From: Helicoverpa zea
Lineage: Eukaryota > Arthropoda > Insecta > Lepidoptera > Noctuidae
Length of the DNA stretch: 64,000 bases
NCBI RefSeq assembly: GCF_022581195.2
Contig: NC_061454.1
Coordinates: forward strand, 4,030,001 to 4,094,000
Direction: 5' to 3'
Part shown: piece after piece, positions 33,301-46,700 of the stretch
Layout of the letters: each line of letters opens with the position of its first letter
Position numbering within the stretch: the stretch's first letter is position 1
Position numbers and translations under genes: made by a program
Notes under the pieces: generated by a model
Databases searched by the model: none
Told to the model about the DNA's origin: nothing
The model's input: only the letters and a program-made list of their open reading frames with translations

Positions 33301-36300
33301 TCCACGAGTTGCCGCCGAGGATTGTGCTTGTTATCGTGTCGATGTCATCCCGCGAACTGAACCTGCTTTTGCATTAACATCTTCAGAAGCCAAACAACCA
33401 AATTTTGATAACAAACGAGCACATCTCGTTGCTGACATTATAGAAAATGATGAAATGAAAGAAATTCTCAATAAAGAAGGTGTTAAACCAGATGAAGATG
33501 TCAATGAAGACGTTTTCGCTTTAGATAGTTACAACATTGAAACAGAGAACCTTAAACGTTTAAAAAGTCTACAAGAAAATTTTGATGATTTAATGACATG
33601 TTATGAAACATTAAAACATGAAAAAGAAAGTTTAGAAAAACGGTGTAACAAATATGAAGAATTGGAACACGAATTGGAAAGTCTAAAAACACAAATGAGA
33701 GAGTATAATTCATTATGGAACGAAAAAGAGCATTATCGTAAACGTTCTGCCGATCTTGACACTTTAAAAGAACAATACCTTATACTTACCGATGAAACTA
33801 CCAACTTAGAAACTCAATTAAAAGCTGAATCAGAAATTAATAACATAAAATGTAAAGCATTAGAAGGTTTACGAAATGAAAATATAATTTTAGAGAAAAA
33901 AATAAACGAAGCATCAATTGCTTTTGAAAAAGAGAAAAATATTTTATTGTGCAAGTTAAAAGAAGCCGATTGCCGAGTTATGTGCCAAGGACAGCAAATT
34001 AAAAGTTTGACCACTCAAGTTGATAAATTACTTGAACATAACCATGAAAAGGTAAATTTTATCAAATGATACTTTGTTGTTAATGTTGTTTAAGCCATTT
34101 TTAACATATCAGGTTGTCGTTACGCATTTGATGACAATTGTTGTTTAATGGCTGACTAGCGAAATATTATGATTTCAGCTTCACCCTCGAGATTCAGAAA
34201 CACGTTCATTGGTACTAATGGATGAAATTGAATCTTCAAAAGAACAAATTAAAAACTTAAAAGAAGCCCTATTTTGTAACGAAGAAGAAAAACAGGAACT
34301 ACAAAAGCACTATCAAGATCAACTAGAAATAATAAATGTTCTCAAGTCAGAAATAGAAAATTGGAGAAGTAATGTTTCTTATAATAATACTATTGCTTGG
34401 TTTACATACGTCGTCAGCACAAAATATCTATACCTAAGCGAAAACTTAACATATTTTTTAATCATATTTTTTCTTTTATGCTTACTATAAATATTTTTTT
34501 TACTGTTGCTGCCGGGGAATCGGAAGTCGGCAGGAAGTATGGGGGAATTCAAATATCGTTCTGCCTCAATTGCCAACCTCACCTGCCCGTGCAGTAAGCA
34601 GCACGCCAAATAGGACGAGGCTCTGGCGACTGACGGGTGGCGGTATAACCACCACACAAAAATACCTGATCATTATCAGACAGGACTCTCTCTAAAAATA
34701 TTCCACATTGCGCTCACCACCATGCTTTCTCAGCGCGGTACATAAGACAGTAGATACATAGGGGTCGTACAAACTAGTAGCACATAATGGTAGTCCATAA
34801 TGAAGTGCATAAGGGAGTTCAATTTTTTTTCTTAGCCTTTATTGTCCTACTTCTGGGCAAAGGCCTCCCCATCACGTCTTCACACCTCTCGATCCTTAGA
34901 GTGCGCCCACCATCAAACGGCAATTCACATAACAAATAATAATAATAAGTACACCCAGGACTACTCCAACTACGTACTACGTACAACTAGGTCTAGCCGC
35001 ATGTACCTACACCTAGCTGTAGCCGGTTAAACTTAGGTGTAGCCGCATTTCGGGCTTTAGCCGTAAAATATTTTATTTTTATTTTATTGGGTCAAAAAAC
35101 AGTTACCTACCTACATGTTAAAATTTCAAAACTATTAGTAACAATATAAATAAGTAAACATATAATCCACACTATTGTCCACAAATATATAAGAAAAGCT
35201 TGAACCCTGCATCAAAAAACTCAAAAATCTGACTAAAATGACAGAAATAAGTTGGCCAATGGCAGTTAGAGGACCTCAAGTTTTTCGTGTAACAGGTGAC
35301 CCAACAATATTTCAGGAGTCGGTCGAGGTTCCTCATGTTACATAGAGTGTAACCCTCTATTTATGTACATTTAATTAAGTAATCGTAACAATATATTTTC
35401 AGGCTCTTATGAGAGAACTGTGCAACACAAAGATGAATTAGAAAAGTACTCAGAGAGTTTGCGCCAAGATATTGATGACAAAATGACTGCGAATGATAAC
35501 TTAATGAGCATTATTCATAATAAGTCGCAAGAAATCAATAAGTTAATGCAGGACATAGAAAAGAAAAAAGACGAAAATAAAGATTTGCTTAGACAACTTA
35601 ACGAGTTACGAAACAGGTTTGATAGCAGTCTTTCGAACCTACAACAAGAAAAAATGCAAGCCCTACAATCTCTACAAGTAGCTAGACAAGAAAGTCAAGA
35701 ATTATTAGAAAAAGTGAAAAATTACGATCAAGCCCTCCACATTGAAGCAGATGTAACAAAATCTCTAGAAATACAGTTACAAGAAAAAGAAGAATTACAT
35801 AACTTATTAATGAATGCTATTGAGGAAAACAGAAATTTAAAAGCAGATTTGGCAAGCAGGGAAAACAATAACTCAATTTTACTTCAAGAAATCCAAAGAT
35901 TACGTGATGTTAATGAATATGCTGTTGATAGCATAAATAATTTACAAGATGAGAAAAATAAATATAGGATGTCTTTGGATTTCACTCAAAAAGAAAGTAC
36001 TGAACTGAAAGATAAAATCATGCATTACGAAAACTTAATGCTTAAATTACATAATTTACAAGAATCGCATGAAAAACTTATTGAGGAAAAATCACGTCTT
36101 GAAGGTGCTTTTCTTGAAAAATCATATGAACTTGAAAACGCAATACACACCATTCAATTAACCAAAAGGGAAAGTGCTGAATTAATTGATAGGCTGCAGC
36201 AAGCTGAAGGTTCAAAAGATAACGAATTATCTAGAATCAGCGAAGCCTATCAAAAGTTATCTAGTGAAAAATATGCCGTTCAAAAAGATCTCATAGAGAA

Positions 36301-39300
36301 AAGAAGAGATATGGACAACTTGGTACAAACACTAAACAATATGAAAGCCGATAATCAACAGTTAATACAAAAATGCAATCAATTTGAAGACATAGAGCAA
36401 GAGTTAACAGAAATGAAGAAAAAATATGCTGAATTGATGTATGACTTTGAAAACAAAACTGAGGAAATTAATCATCTGTATAATACCTTAGAGAATAAAA
36501 TTGAAGAAAATAGGGAACTAACCGAACAAATCAAAACTTTGGAGATAAATCAAGTTATGGCCTTAGAAGACGAAAAAATTATGACTGAAGCTAAACTCAA
36601 CATAATGAAAAAGGAAAGTGCTGAATTGCTCGAAAAAATTAAACAATATCAAAATTTGGAAACAGAATTTGAGAAATTAAAAGCAGCACATGATCAAATG
36701 AAAATTGATAAAGAAAATCTACAAATTGAACTTAATACACAAATGGCTGATTTGAAAAGAATGGAGCAAGAAAATTCAGAATTGCACAGCCACAGCCAAA
36801 ATTTATTATCACATAGCGAGGATCTAGAACATGCTCTAATAGGAGCAAGAACTGAGGTGAGCTATTTTTAACACGAATTACCTTTCGATAAAATAATAAG
36901 TACAAGTAGTAATAGTAAGTACAAGTAATACTATGGTAAGAAACGATTCTGTTATATGCGCCTTAAAGTTTATTTTATTTTTGACAGCTTATAAAAAAAG
37001 GCAGCAGTTCTCCGGTATCGCACAAAGAAATTATTGGAGAAATTGAAATCTTGCGGCAAGAAAAACTCCTTAACCAAAAGAAGATGAGAGAACTTCTCGA
37101 CAAACTAGAAGAATCGGTATTATGATCCTGTTCTATTGATATAAACTCACACTCATGAATCTGCTTGTCGTCGTAGGCATTTTGGAACTTTTTACTGGGG
37201 ATAGACATAATTAATGTAACACTTCCACGTCTAAAGGCGCCTTCAAATTTGCCCCTAAATGCCGCGCTAGGTCTGAGAATGGTTACTTTTTGTATATTTT
37301 ACATATTCAGTTTCACGATTTTGAGCTAAAAACAAAAAAGAAGCCTAGGAAAACGTTGCCATTATTTTCTACCTGTAATTCAAGTCTGAATGATTACAGT
37401 GACTGCTACAATCTCGCTGTTTTTTATCTGTTTGATTTTACAAAGCAGTGCGACCTCAGCGCTGCAGACGCGCTGCCTCCGTACTCAGTCCAGTTGATCT
37501 CGAGTAACAAAGGCAAAAATGTTTTAACGTCATTTTCAGGAAAATATTATATCCAGTTTAAGTGAGGATGTTTGTGCTCGAGATGATAAAATAGCAACTT
37601 TACAAAATCACATCAATGAACTGGAAGAAGAAGTAAGACGACTTCACGGTAATTTAGCTGAAGTTATTAATACTGGTGAAGAAATCAAGGACTTTGGTCT
37701 TCGGAACATCAATTCCATTAGAAATATGGAAGCTCATCGTAAGTCATAAGCTAGCTCGCTTAATTTCCGTTTTTGCTAGTAAGTCTTATTAAGTCAGTAT
37801 CTTTGTTCGGTTTTAGACTCGAAAGCAACCCATAACATGAAGATGGAGATAGCAAAACTCCAGCAAGAAAACTCCATGCTATCTGAACAATTATCCGTAA
37901 CAAAAGTACAGTCTGAAGAGTCATCGCGAGATATGTTCAAATATGTATCACAAATAAAACATTTACAAAATGAAAGAGAGATAATTGTGACTGATATAAA
38001 ACAGCTTGAGCTCAAGAGTGTCGGTGATAGCGTCTTAGCACCAAATAATTGCGAAATTGAAGAAATATTATCATCACTAGACAGGATCAGAAAATCTTTT
38101 GATGCAAGAACAAATAAGAGTTCTACGTTAGAACGAACACTATTAAAAGTACAAACGTCTTCACAACTACTCTTAAGCAAAGCCGATGAGGCTAAGAAAA
38201 TTGTGGAGAGGGAAAAGCAGAAAATTATTTTTGAGAAAGAAGAAGCAATCAGAGACCGGCAAAATATGGAGACGCAACTTTTCGACCTAAGGGCTATGCT
38301 TGAAAAACAAGTTGCCGATGATAAGGCTATAATTGTAGATTTAGAAGCTACAATAGCAAATCAGACATTGATTACCGATAGATTAAAAAAATCAACACAA
38401 GACTATATTGCTAAATTAAAAGATGAACTCCAGACCCTCAAAAATCTTTACCAGGACTCTGTTGAGAAGATAAGCGAATTGCAGGAGAAGTTGCACAGTG
38501 TGACTGAAGATAAAAGGAAGTTAAACGATATGATGGAAGAAATAAAAACGGATTTAGGGAACAAATCTAATGAAGTATCAGAATTGCAAAAGCAATTAGA
38601 AGTCTTACAGAAAAAAACTTATCGCAACATGGAAACTCAGATACAAAGAAAGGATCTATATCAAAATGTGGGATGTCAAACGGACACTTTGGAACCCAAT
38701 ATTTTCTACGGGTCAGACATAAACGCATCGAAGGATATTCCAAAAACAAAAGATTTTGACTTTGTTGATAGCATAGACATGATGGAACTTAATAAACCAC
38801 CTCTTGATAAAAGGCATACCCAGTTAGAAATGAAATTGGGAAGCCCACTCTTAAACGAAGTCAATATACTTTCTGCAGCTGTGGATCAGCCAACTTTCGA
38901 AGCCCTTAAAAACAGCTATATAGATTACAAAATGAAAAGATTAAGTCCAGGAAGATTTGAACAATATTCGATAACTTGTTTCACAGATAAAGAAAAAAAT
39001 GAAAATAAAGCAACCACAAACACGGTTGAACGAGCAACTAAAAAAACTCAAAAATCAGCAAAGCGTACTGAAAATGCAAACACTCAGAGTAATAACTTAA
39101 TCGATATTTACAATAGACGGTCTATGCAAACTAATTCTTCAAAAGCCATTGATGAGTCTGACAATATTGTCAGTAGTAAGATGGTATCACAAAGTCAAGG
39201 AAAATCTACTGGATATCCAACGAGGGAAAGTTATGAAACTGACAGTAATTTAGTTAGTAAATACAAAGATAGTAAAACTTATGTTGAATCAACCTCAGAT

Positions 39301-42300
39301 AAATCGACAGACAAGGATTTATTTGTTATTTACAAAGATAGTGAAAGCAGTTATAACAACAATAATAATAATAAGAAAGAAACCAAAGGGACATGGTCGG
39401 GCAAAGGGCATTCCGAGATAGTAGTCGAGGCGGTAACAGTTCATCCTACGAAGAAAGGCATAGCTGGTGATCATCCTAAGAATTATGGGAAAGAAACATT
39501 CATTTTTCAGGAAAATGATGAAAATGGTGAAGATGACAGCGTAAAGCATAAATTGAAAATTAAGTTGCCAAGGGTTGAGACAGAAAGTCCTTCTTTAATA
39601 ACTGCCTCCGATATTGATAAAAAGTCATTAGATTCATATACACTAGCAATTGACTCATCCCAGAAACGACTTTCTGATTCAGATACTAAAATTAACGAAA
39701 ACTTAGACAGTAAAAAAATAAAGCAAGACACTCCTTCAATGCCAACGATATCTAATGAAGACAACTTGGGATCATATAACTCTTTAGGAGTAGGTTCTGA
39801 TGAGGATGTCGTCAGACCTATGAAGTCAAAAGCTTTAGAAACAGACAGCGGTACGTCAAAACACAAAAATTCAAAACTTGCTAGAAAAAAGGTTACAGTT
39901 ACTCCTCATTTTGACAGTGAATCTCATCATAAGCTTTCGAGAGTTGGGGCCGACGTTCTTTTACTCAAAGCCGAAAAAGAGAAAAAATATCCTAAAGTCG
40001 GCAATTTCGGATTAGAATATATTATGGATACCATGCAAGCTGAGGTCGACCCCGAAGGAAAATATTATGCTGGTAAAGAAGCACGGAAAACAAGAAGTGA
40101 TGAGAGATTTAATTTGGTAAAAATACGTGAAAAAACTGATTCCAGTCCATCAAGACTTAGTGAATTTAAAATATCGTCTACTGAATATAAAACTATGTCG
40201 ACTAATAGTAAATCTAGTCAGCCTAAATCTTTTGTCGAACGTAGTATTATGGCTAAATTAGATATTAATGAGGATTATGAAGTTAAGATCAGTTCGCTTA
40301 CAAAAGCTCTCGAAAATATAGAAAAGGATTATAAGAAAAAAATAGAAGCCATTAAAATGCAATATGATAGCAACATAAAAAGTATAATTAATGAACATAA
40401 TCAAGGGGTACAAAGCATACAAAGTTTACATGAAGAAACATTACAAGACATAATTAAATTACATGAGAATGAAGTAGAAAACTTAAGATCAATGAGTATT
40501 GAAGCTATGAGAAAGGCGGATAAATTAGAAAAAGAGAATAGAGCTTTAAAGACAAAAGTTCAAGATTGTGGGACTACATATTCTTTAGACGAGGTAAAAG
40601 AGTTTTTTATTTTTTTTTTATTATATATTTCTAAGTAACTACTACATAATACTCCAAGACAGCTCAATTAAAATAGGCATCGTACCTTGCATTAATTCAA
40701 TCATTACAATCATACCAGTATGCGTTCTGGCAATGAATGCAAAGGCGACCCTTTTTCGAGCTATCTTCTAATGTACACGAGGCTTTTACCATACTTATTA
40801 ATTTACCTATTTCATCCAGACTTGCCTATAAAATAAGACTTCGAAACAGTAAACATTTTATATTTGAAGGAACCAGTAAAAATCACGCCTGTCGAAACCA
40901 AAAAGCGTAAGAGGAGCCGTGATACGAGGTTGTTGACAAAGACGACGGTGGAAGCATTTAACGTGAAGCCAAAAACGCGTTCCAACGGACCTTGCACGTG
41001 TTCTTTAGATGTCAACGTATCCGACACAATACGCAACATATTCGAACAGGTTGATGTTGAACAGAGGAAAATGGCTGAGCACACTTATTTGAAATACATT
41101 GCCAACAAGATACTGAATGGCAGTTTAGATGTAAGACTAATCTTGATATTTGATGCGTTTTGGCAATTTTTGTATATCACTGAATTTTACCTTCAACGGT
41201 CATACCGTTCATTATATTGTAAAGTCGATTGCCAAATTCTATTTACCTATTTCTCATGTTTATAATTTATGTAGCAGTTTATTAATTTGAATTTTAGGAT
41301 GGTTTCAAGTCCGATGGCCTTCAAACTTTGGACGCTCAAGAGTTATCGTTCCTTCACCTAAAAGTATGTCGTACCTGGAAAACTAAATTGTCTAAGGAGG
41401 AAGCTCTACAAAAAAGGATAGACTCTTTGGAAAACGAACTAATGAGTAAGCAACGGAATGCACAACAACACAGTAAGTTGGATATTTATTTTTATTTCCT
41501 CTTATTGTTTATAAGCTTATCGCAAATCAACGCTATTATTCGAAACTAATTTAATGTAGGTATGTGACACACAATTTGATTTTTTCCTGTTAGTTGGACT
41601 GTTGGTTTTCCTGTTTTCTGGTTTATTTTGGCTTTCAAAAATGTACCCAGGCACTACTAGTTACAGTTTTAAGTAAGGGATTAGTTCAGATAGTATCCAC
41701 TCTCAAATTTTAAAATATGATGGTTTAGTAACGACATGATATCGAGAACAGTATGGGTAAACATAAGCGAAATCCCGGTTTTTCTATTGCTAGACGTAGT
41801 ATGAGACACGGTATTAACTGAAAATTGTGATTCGGGCGCTGAACATCACTAAAATATTGACATTGACCAGCCCATATCGGGTGTCGTACCTAATCACATT
41901 AAATTAAATACGTTAATATAATGTTGATTAGCACAAAGAAAAAAATAAAATAAAAAAATAAATTATTTTTTAAACAAAGTAAATAAAATAAAAATGTGCG
42001 AGAATTAGGAAACCAGAGTCAGTAATTACAAACAACTGAAATTCTCCCTTGAAAACTGAGAGCTATCAACTGGTCAAAACATTCAATACTCCTAACTTTA
42101 TCTTTGCTTTACACATAATGTTATAAATTATGGCAACGTTAAATGACTTCTGTGCTCCTGTCCTCAACAGTAGCGGAGCTAGATCGCAAAGTTGCTGAGG
42201 AACGTCGCCGTTTGCAAGAGGTCCGCGAGGCGGTTTGCCGCACCAGCCCCGTAGTGTCAAGGTGTTGCAGCCCCGATACGGCCCACCACTACCGGCCCCC

Positions 42301-43187
42301 ACTGACCTCGCCTGCTACTGTTGAGAAAGACCCCCCGTATGTAATCACTTGCCTTTTAATTAAAGGCCGGCAATACACGGACCGCTTGAAGCAGTCAGGG
42401 GCGACAGCTTCAAGCTGTCGACTGCTCAGTGAATTGCAGAGTTCTATGAACGCACATACACGAACCACTCGAGCTGTTGCAACTGATTTCGATGAGTGTA
42501 TTGCCGGCATAATTGCCATCACTGGACCCCTCCGACTTCATCACAAAAGTAACCTCTTTTCTAGCGGTATCGTTCTTCACATTTTTAGTGCTATGATTGG
42601 CTAACAGATGATTTTTATAACATTCAAGCACCACAAAACCAAGAATAACTGCGATCAAGTCGCTATATTAGTCACAATCATCTTAATTATATGGTTCACC
42701 GGTACTAGTATTCAACATAGAACCTTGACACCTCAAATACTATGTTAATGATGATGATGATGATGACACTTGTGCCTATCGAAAATCTAATAATTTCAGT
42801 CCTGGTTGCAATCCTCATGCCGTGGCGATTGAGGTTGGCGGTCGGCGGTCTGCAGGTGACCTGGTCCCAGAAGCGCCTGCAATAGGCATTCGTGTCCGCC
42901 GCAATAGACTTGAAAGCAACAGGGTAAGAGCGATCTCCATTTTCCTACTATTCAAAAAAAAATTTTTGTCGTTATATTTAGATACACTCAATTCTTTGTG
43001 GTCCTGGTGGTGTAGTTGTTGTCTACACCTAACAAAGAATGTGTAGCACGTTTAATTTCTTTCCTAGGCGGTCCTTGCAAGATTGGATGTTGAAGAACGT
43101 AAGGAGAAGAGAATCTACAATGACGAACCCCCGACTCGGCTGCGTCGGTCGCACGACCGGCCGACGCTTCGGTCGACTAAAAAATAA
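30397..43187 (+). CDS. Giant coiled-coil protein (about 2466 aa), function unknown
   Basis: Exons 30397-30846, 31568-31609, 32249-32281, 32361-32384, 32466-32567, 32644-32716, 32804-32889, 32974-33093, 33176-34051, 34179-34368, 35403-36856, 36988-37116, 37540-37738, 37817-40593, 40870-41130, 41298-41472, 42171-42336, 42800-42923, 43068-43187. N-terminus: RNEGKLKAYASCTDARAWSH (22-41), shared with the divergent neighbour. Then micro-exons (42, 33, 24 bp), a TPRT/TPRT/SPKT repeat, and long heptad-rich coiled coils (exons 9-14: for example LRQDIDDKMTANDNLMSIIH). The 2777-bp exon also has a polar Ser/Asn-rich linker with a run of six Asn. The C-terminal part has ETKKRKRSRDTR (possible nuclear signal), another coiled coil (AELDRKVAEERRRLQEVREA) and a basic end. 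The plan resembles centrosomal, Golgi or axonemal tethers, but no signature (GRIP, PACT, CNN) is seen. Uncertain points: donor of exon 1, acceptor of exon 15 (weak), NAGNAG acceptor of exon 6. The stop TAA (43185-43187) sits inside an AATAAA. Confidence 0.85.
31702..31862 (+). repeat. LINE 3'-end fragment in intron 2
   Basis: TTGCTGGGGAGTTTGTTCCA, AAGTGGTGAAGGGCGGGCG, TTTGACGTTCGAAAAGTGCT and a TTTTGATTTTGATTTTTT tail form a well-known lepidopteran non-LTR 3' end. Only about 160 bp are present. Confidence 0.65.
34832..34945 (-). repeat. SINE/LINE tail fragment, antisense, in intron 10
   Basis: GTCCTACTTCTGGGCAAAGG followed by CCTCCCCATC is the reverse complement of the CAGTGGG-type tail seen at 44079-44099 and 48938-48953. 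A short AAT-repeat follows at 34936-34945. Confidence 0.5.
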
Positions 43188-43733
43188 AGCGTAACGCGTA
43201 AACGGGATTAGGCATTCTGCATCCTGCTTTTGCCAGCAGAATGTCGAATTCTGATCAAACACCAGGACTTGACAACAGATTTTTCCTTCGGAAGGATCCG
43301 TCGCGATTTATTGAAAAGACACTGGAACATTGGATAACGACGAAACTTCATAATCGGATGGTTCTATTGAACAACGAAATTTGTGTTTTACATACACGGC
43401 GTCGGTGTGCTGCTGTGAATGTTTTGTAACTAAATTTGTAAAAGATATTTAACTCAGTTTTTATATATTTTTATTTATTTTATAACATATTTATTTCAAA
43501 TTACACAGGGAGATGGTACATTTTTTTGAAATAAAATGTAAATTAAATGTTATTTTATTCTATTACATTTTCTCCAAGCCTCGAACGTTTTACAGAAGTT
43601 TTAAAAAAATACATCGTTTTGTGTCCAATGAGGCATTATTATATTTAGTGGGCAGGATTGGTTCGTCCTGTTTATTTTCCTTAAATACTATAAATAATAA
43701 TGATTTTAACATAACTTGTCCTCGTTAGCAACT
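43188..43733. other. Convergent spacer between the coiled-coil gene and integrin gene 1
   Basis: It holds the 3' UTRs of the two convergent genes. A 62-codon ORF at 43241-43429 has no splice context or recognised domain and is treated as chance. Confidence 0.5.
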
Positions 43734-46700
43734 TTAATTACATTGATTATTATACACAGGATTTGAGAAATTAATTGACGGGTCTTGGTATAAAGGATTT
43801 TGTGAAACATCATACCCAGCGGCTAGCGCTTCATCCTCGAATTTCTTGAATTCTCTTTTGTCATGTAAATCTACCAGAATCTTCCAGATAATTACTGTTA
43901 GTATACCAATCAAGAGAACCAATCCTATCGCTGATCCAACAGCAACTGCAAAAAAATAAATTCAATAAGTCTTTCAAAATACAGGATCATACAAAGCTTC
44001 ATTATTTATTTGATCAACATAAATTTTCATATTATTGGCTATTGTGGATCGAGAAGTGTGGAAGCAAGATGGGGAGGCCTTTGCCCAGCAGTGGGACATT
44101 GTGGGCTAAAAATAATAATAATATTAGCTATTGTAGAGAGTTTCAACTACGGTTAATAATACAATAACCGAAATTGTCAAGGCTCCGCGATTGTTACGAA
44201 AGATTTCCTCATAAAATAGACGAAAAAGAGGATAAGAATTATACCAGTTTCCACAGCCTGCCCGGGGGAAGGGCCTTCTAATTTTTTACGAAAGAAACGA
44301 TATATCTTACCCCAGATATCTGCTTCAGGTGGGATTTCTGTTTCCTTTTGAATCGTAATCTTTAAATCATGATTATCGTATTCGTACCTAAATACCATGT
44401 AACTGCCATTATTACTGTCTAGTTCTTTCCTACACCACTTGGCAATTGACATTTTGGGTCCACTTATATCAGCTTTGCTCATAAAGGCAACACTTATATG
44501 GCTTGTATCATTATTTTTTTTGTCACAATATGCCTTGTCATTCATGTGCATGAAGTTGCAATAAGCATAGTCTTCAAGCTCTTTGCATCTTCCTTCAGCA
44601 CAGGCTTCACAGCTGTCACAGAATGCTCCAGAATACGTTTCATTCTTTCCCTCCACTTCTTTACAAATACAGGCTCCACATTTACATTCGCCTCTACCGG
44701 AACAAATCTAAAAAAATGATAAAAAACATCTGTCTGATTTGTTAAGGTAAGCGCGTTATTATAGGTGATATCTGACGTTATAAGTCTTGTTGATTTTAAT
44801 GAGCATTAATATGAAGAGCTCCTTAGCCACGTTCCACCATCTCTCTTTCTTTCTGTAGCATAACAAGAACATAGAGTACATACCTCTTTGGAATAGGGCG
44901 CAATACAGACATCTGTTTTCTCGTAGCAGCTGCAGTCTATCCCTGACCAGTAGGAGTTACAATGGCATCGTCCCCGAGTGCAGCGTCCATTGCCGGAGCA
45001 CTGCCTTGGGCATGAAGTATCGTCAAATTCACAAAAGTCGCCAGAGTATCCTGTCTGACAATTTGTGCAAATACCGCAGCTACAGAAAAAAAATTGTAAC
45101 ATTAAGTTTTCACGACAATTTATATAGTTTGTTATATGATGATGGTAAATTAATTATGGTATGGGATGTTTTCAACTGAATTTGAGCTTGTAGAAAACCT
45201 TAAATAAAAAATCATCTACTATGATGCGAAGCGTCGGAAGTCAACTTTCAACGATGATGCACAAGATGATGAATGGTTATAATGAAGAAAAAAATAAGAA
45301 CTATCATGCCCACAACTTTTATTTCTAAGGAGGGTCCGGACTTCTGTCTATTTGAGGGTGACTTGTGTACGTAACTTAAGATACGTATGATTTTACCTGC
45401 AATGTCCTCTGCCGCTGCAGGGTTTAGCATCACTTTTGTTCAATTTACATTTCTCCTTGTCCGTCTGATCTGTGGATGTACCGTTGCATCGACAATTTGC
45501 ACCGTGGCTGAAAATATAGACGTGCATAATAGCTTTATACCACTAATCATTTTTACCATACTTCTATGTAGTCTATAAACTATACGATACGAAGTCTTAA
45601 TTCTTCTAATTTCTTGCTTCTAATTTTAGTAAGATTTTTACAGGACTTTTAAAATTTTACTGCAAGTATTATTGTAGTTAGAATATATTACATTTATTAT
45701 ATAGTTACCTTCCCGGAAAACATTTGCAAATACCACATTGTATGAAACCCGCATTGTTACATTCGCTAGCTTTTGTACCAGTTTTAATCCTTTCGCAATC
45801 ACATTGGCAGTCCACATCCAAATTAATTGTTAGGCGATCAGGCAGCCCGTAAGGATTAATTACCACTTGCTGCTTTTGGTTGGGGTCGTCTGGACATGAT
45901 TTAACTTTCACGGTCCCATTAATAGTAAGACTTTCTTTATGTCCTACTTCACAGAATCTCGTTGGCTTTGAAGCGCAATCCTGGTCTATTTTAACCTCTA
46001 TATTGGACGGCGCTTCGAATTTCATTAGAATGCTGTTTGCAAGCTCCTGAAAACAAAATTGTTGTAATCACCCCTATCGAAATGGTTATTTATCGTATAT
46101 TTTTAATGAACATTTCTTACCTCGTAAGCTTCTTTGATAATTTTTAAAACATTAGTGGCCTTCAATTCAGCAAATCTAGCTCCATAAATCTCTTTAGCCA
46201 AAGCCTTGTACGCAGTTTCCGATAATTTCTGCACAAGGAAAAAATAAAAAAACGGGTCAAACGAAAGAAAAATCATAGTAAGTAATCTTATTTTATCAGG
46301 CAATAACAAATCTTACAAAAGTTTTGTTGTTGTTTGTTATAGCAAATATCAATCTAAAATTTTCATCTCTTGCTACTTTATTGATCTGGCTAACGGATGG
46401 GTAGTCGAATTCCAACGCTTTGCTATATTCGTTATCTTCCAAATGGCATTGCATATCGTTAGGTTTGATGGCGCCAACAATTTTGCCATCTCCCGCACTG
46501 TGGTAGGTGGAATCAGTACATAATATTATGATACGCCTGGCACCCTTCCTCCATCCTATTTCTTTCTCACATTTCATGGCTTGCATCAGGCCATCCAAAC
46601 TAGCTTCTGGGTCATCAAAATTGGAACCAGTTTTTATTTCATTTACTTTTGACGTGAAGATTGTCATATTTTCCGTTAGTGATACAAGATTTCTGAAGGC

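Noticed and set aside
34369..34490. ORF continuation after exon 10 of the coiled-coil gene
   Set aside because: The donor GTAATG at 34369 gives the phase (1) needed by the next exon at 35403; the continuation has no coiled-coil character.
43241..43429. 62-codon ORF after the coiled-coil gene stop
   Set aside because: It lies in the likely 3' UTR, with no domain and no splice site.
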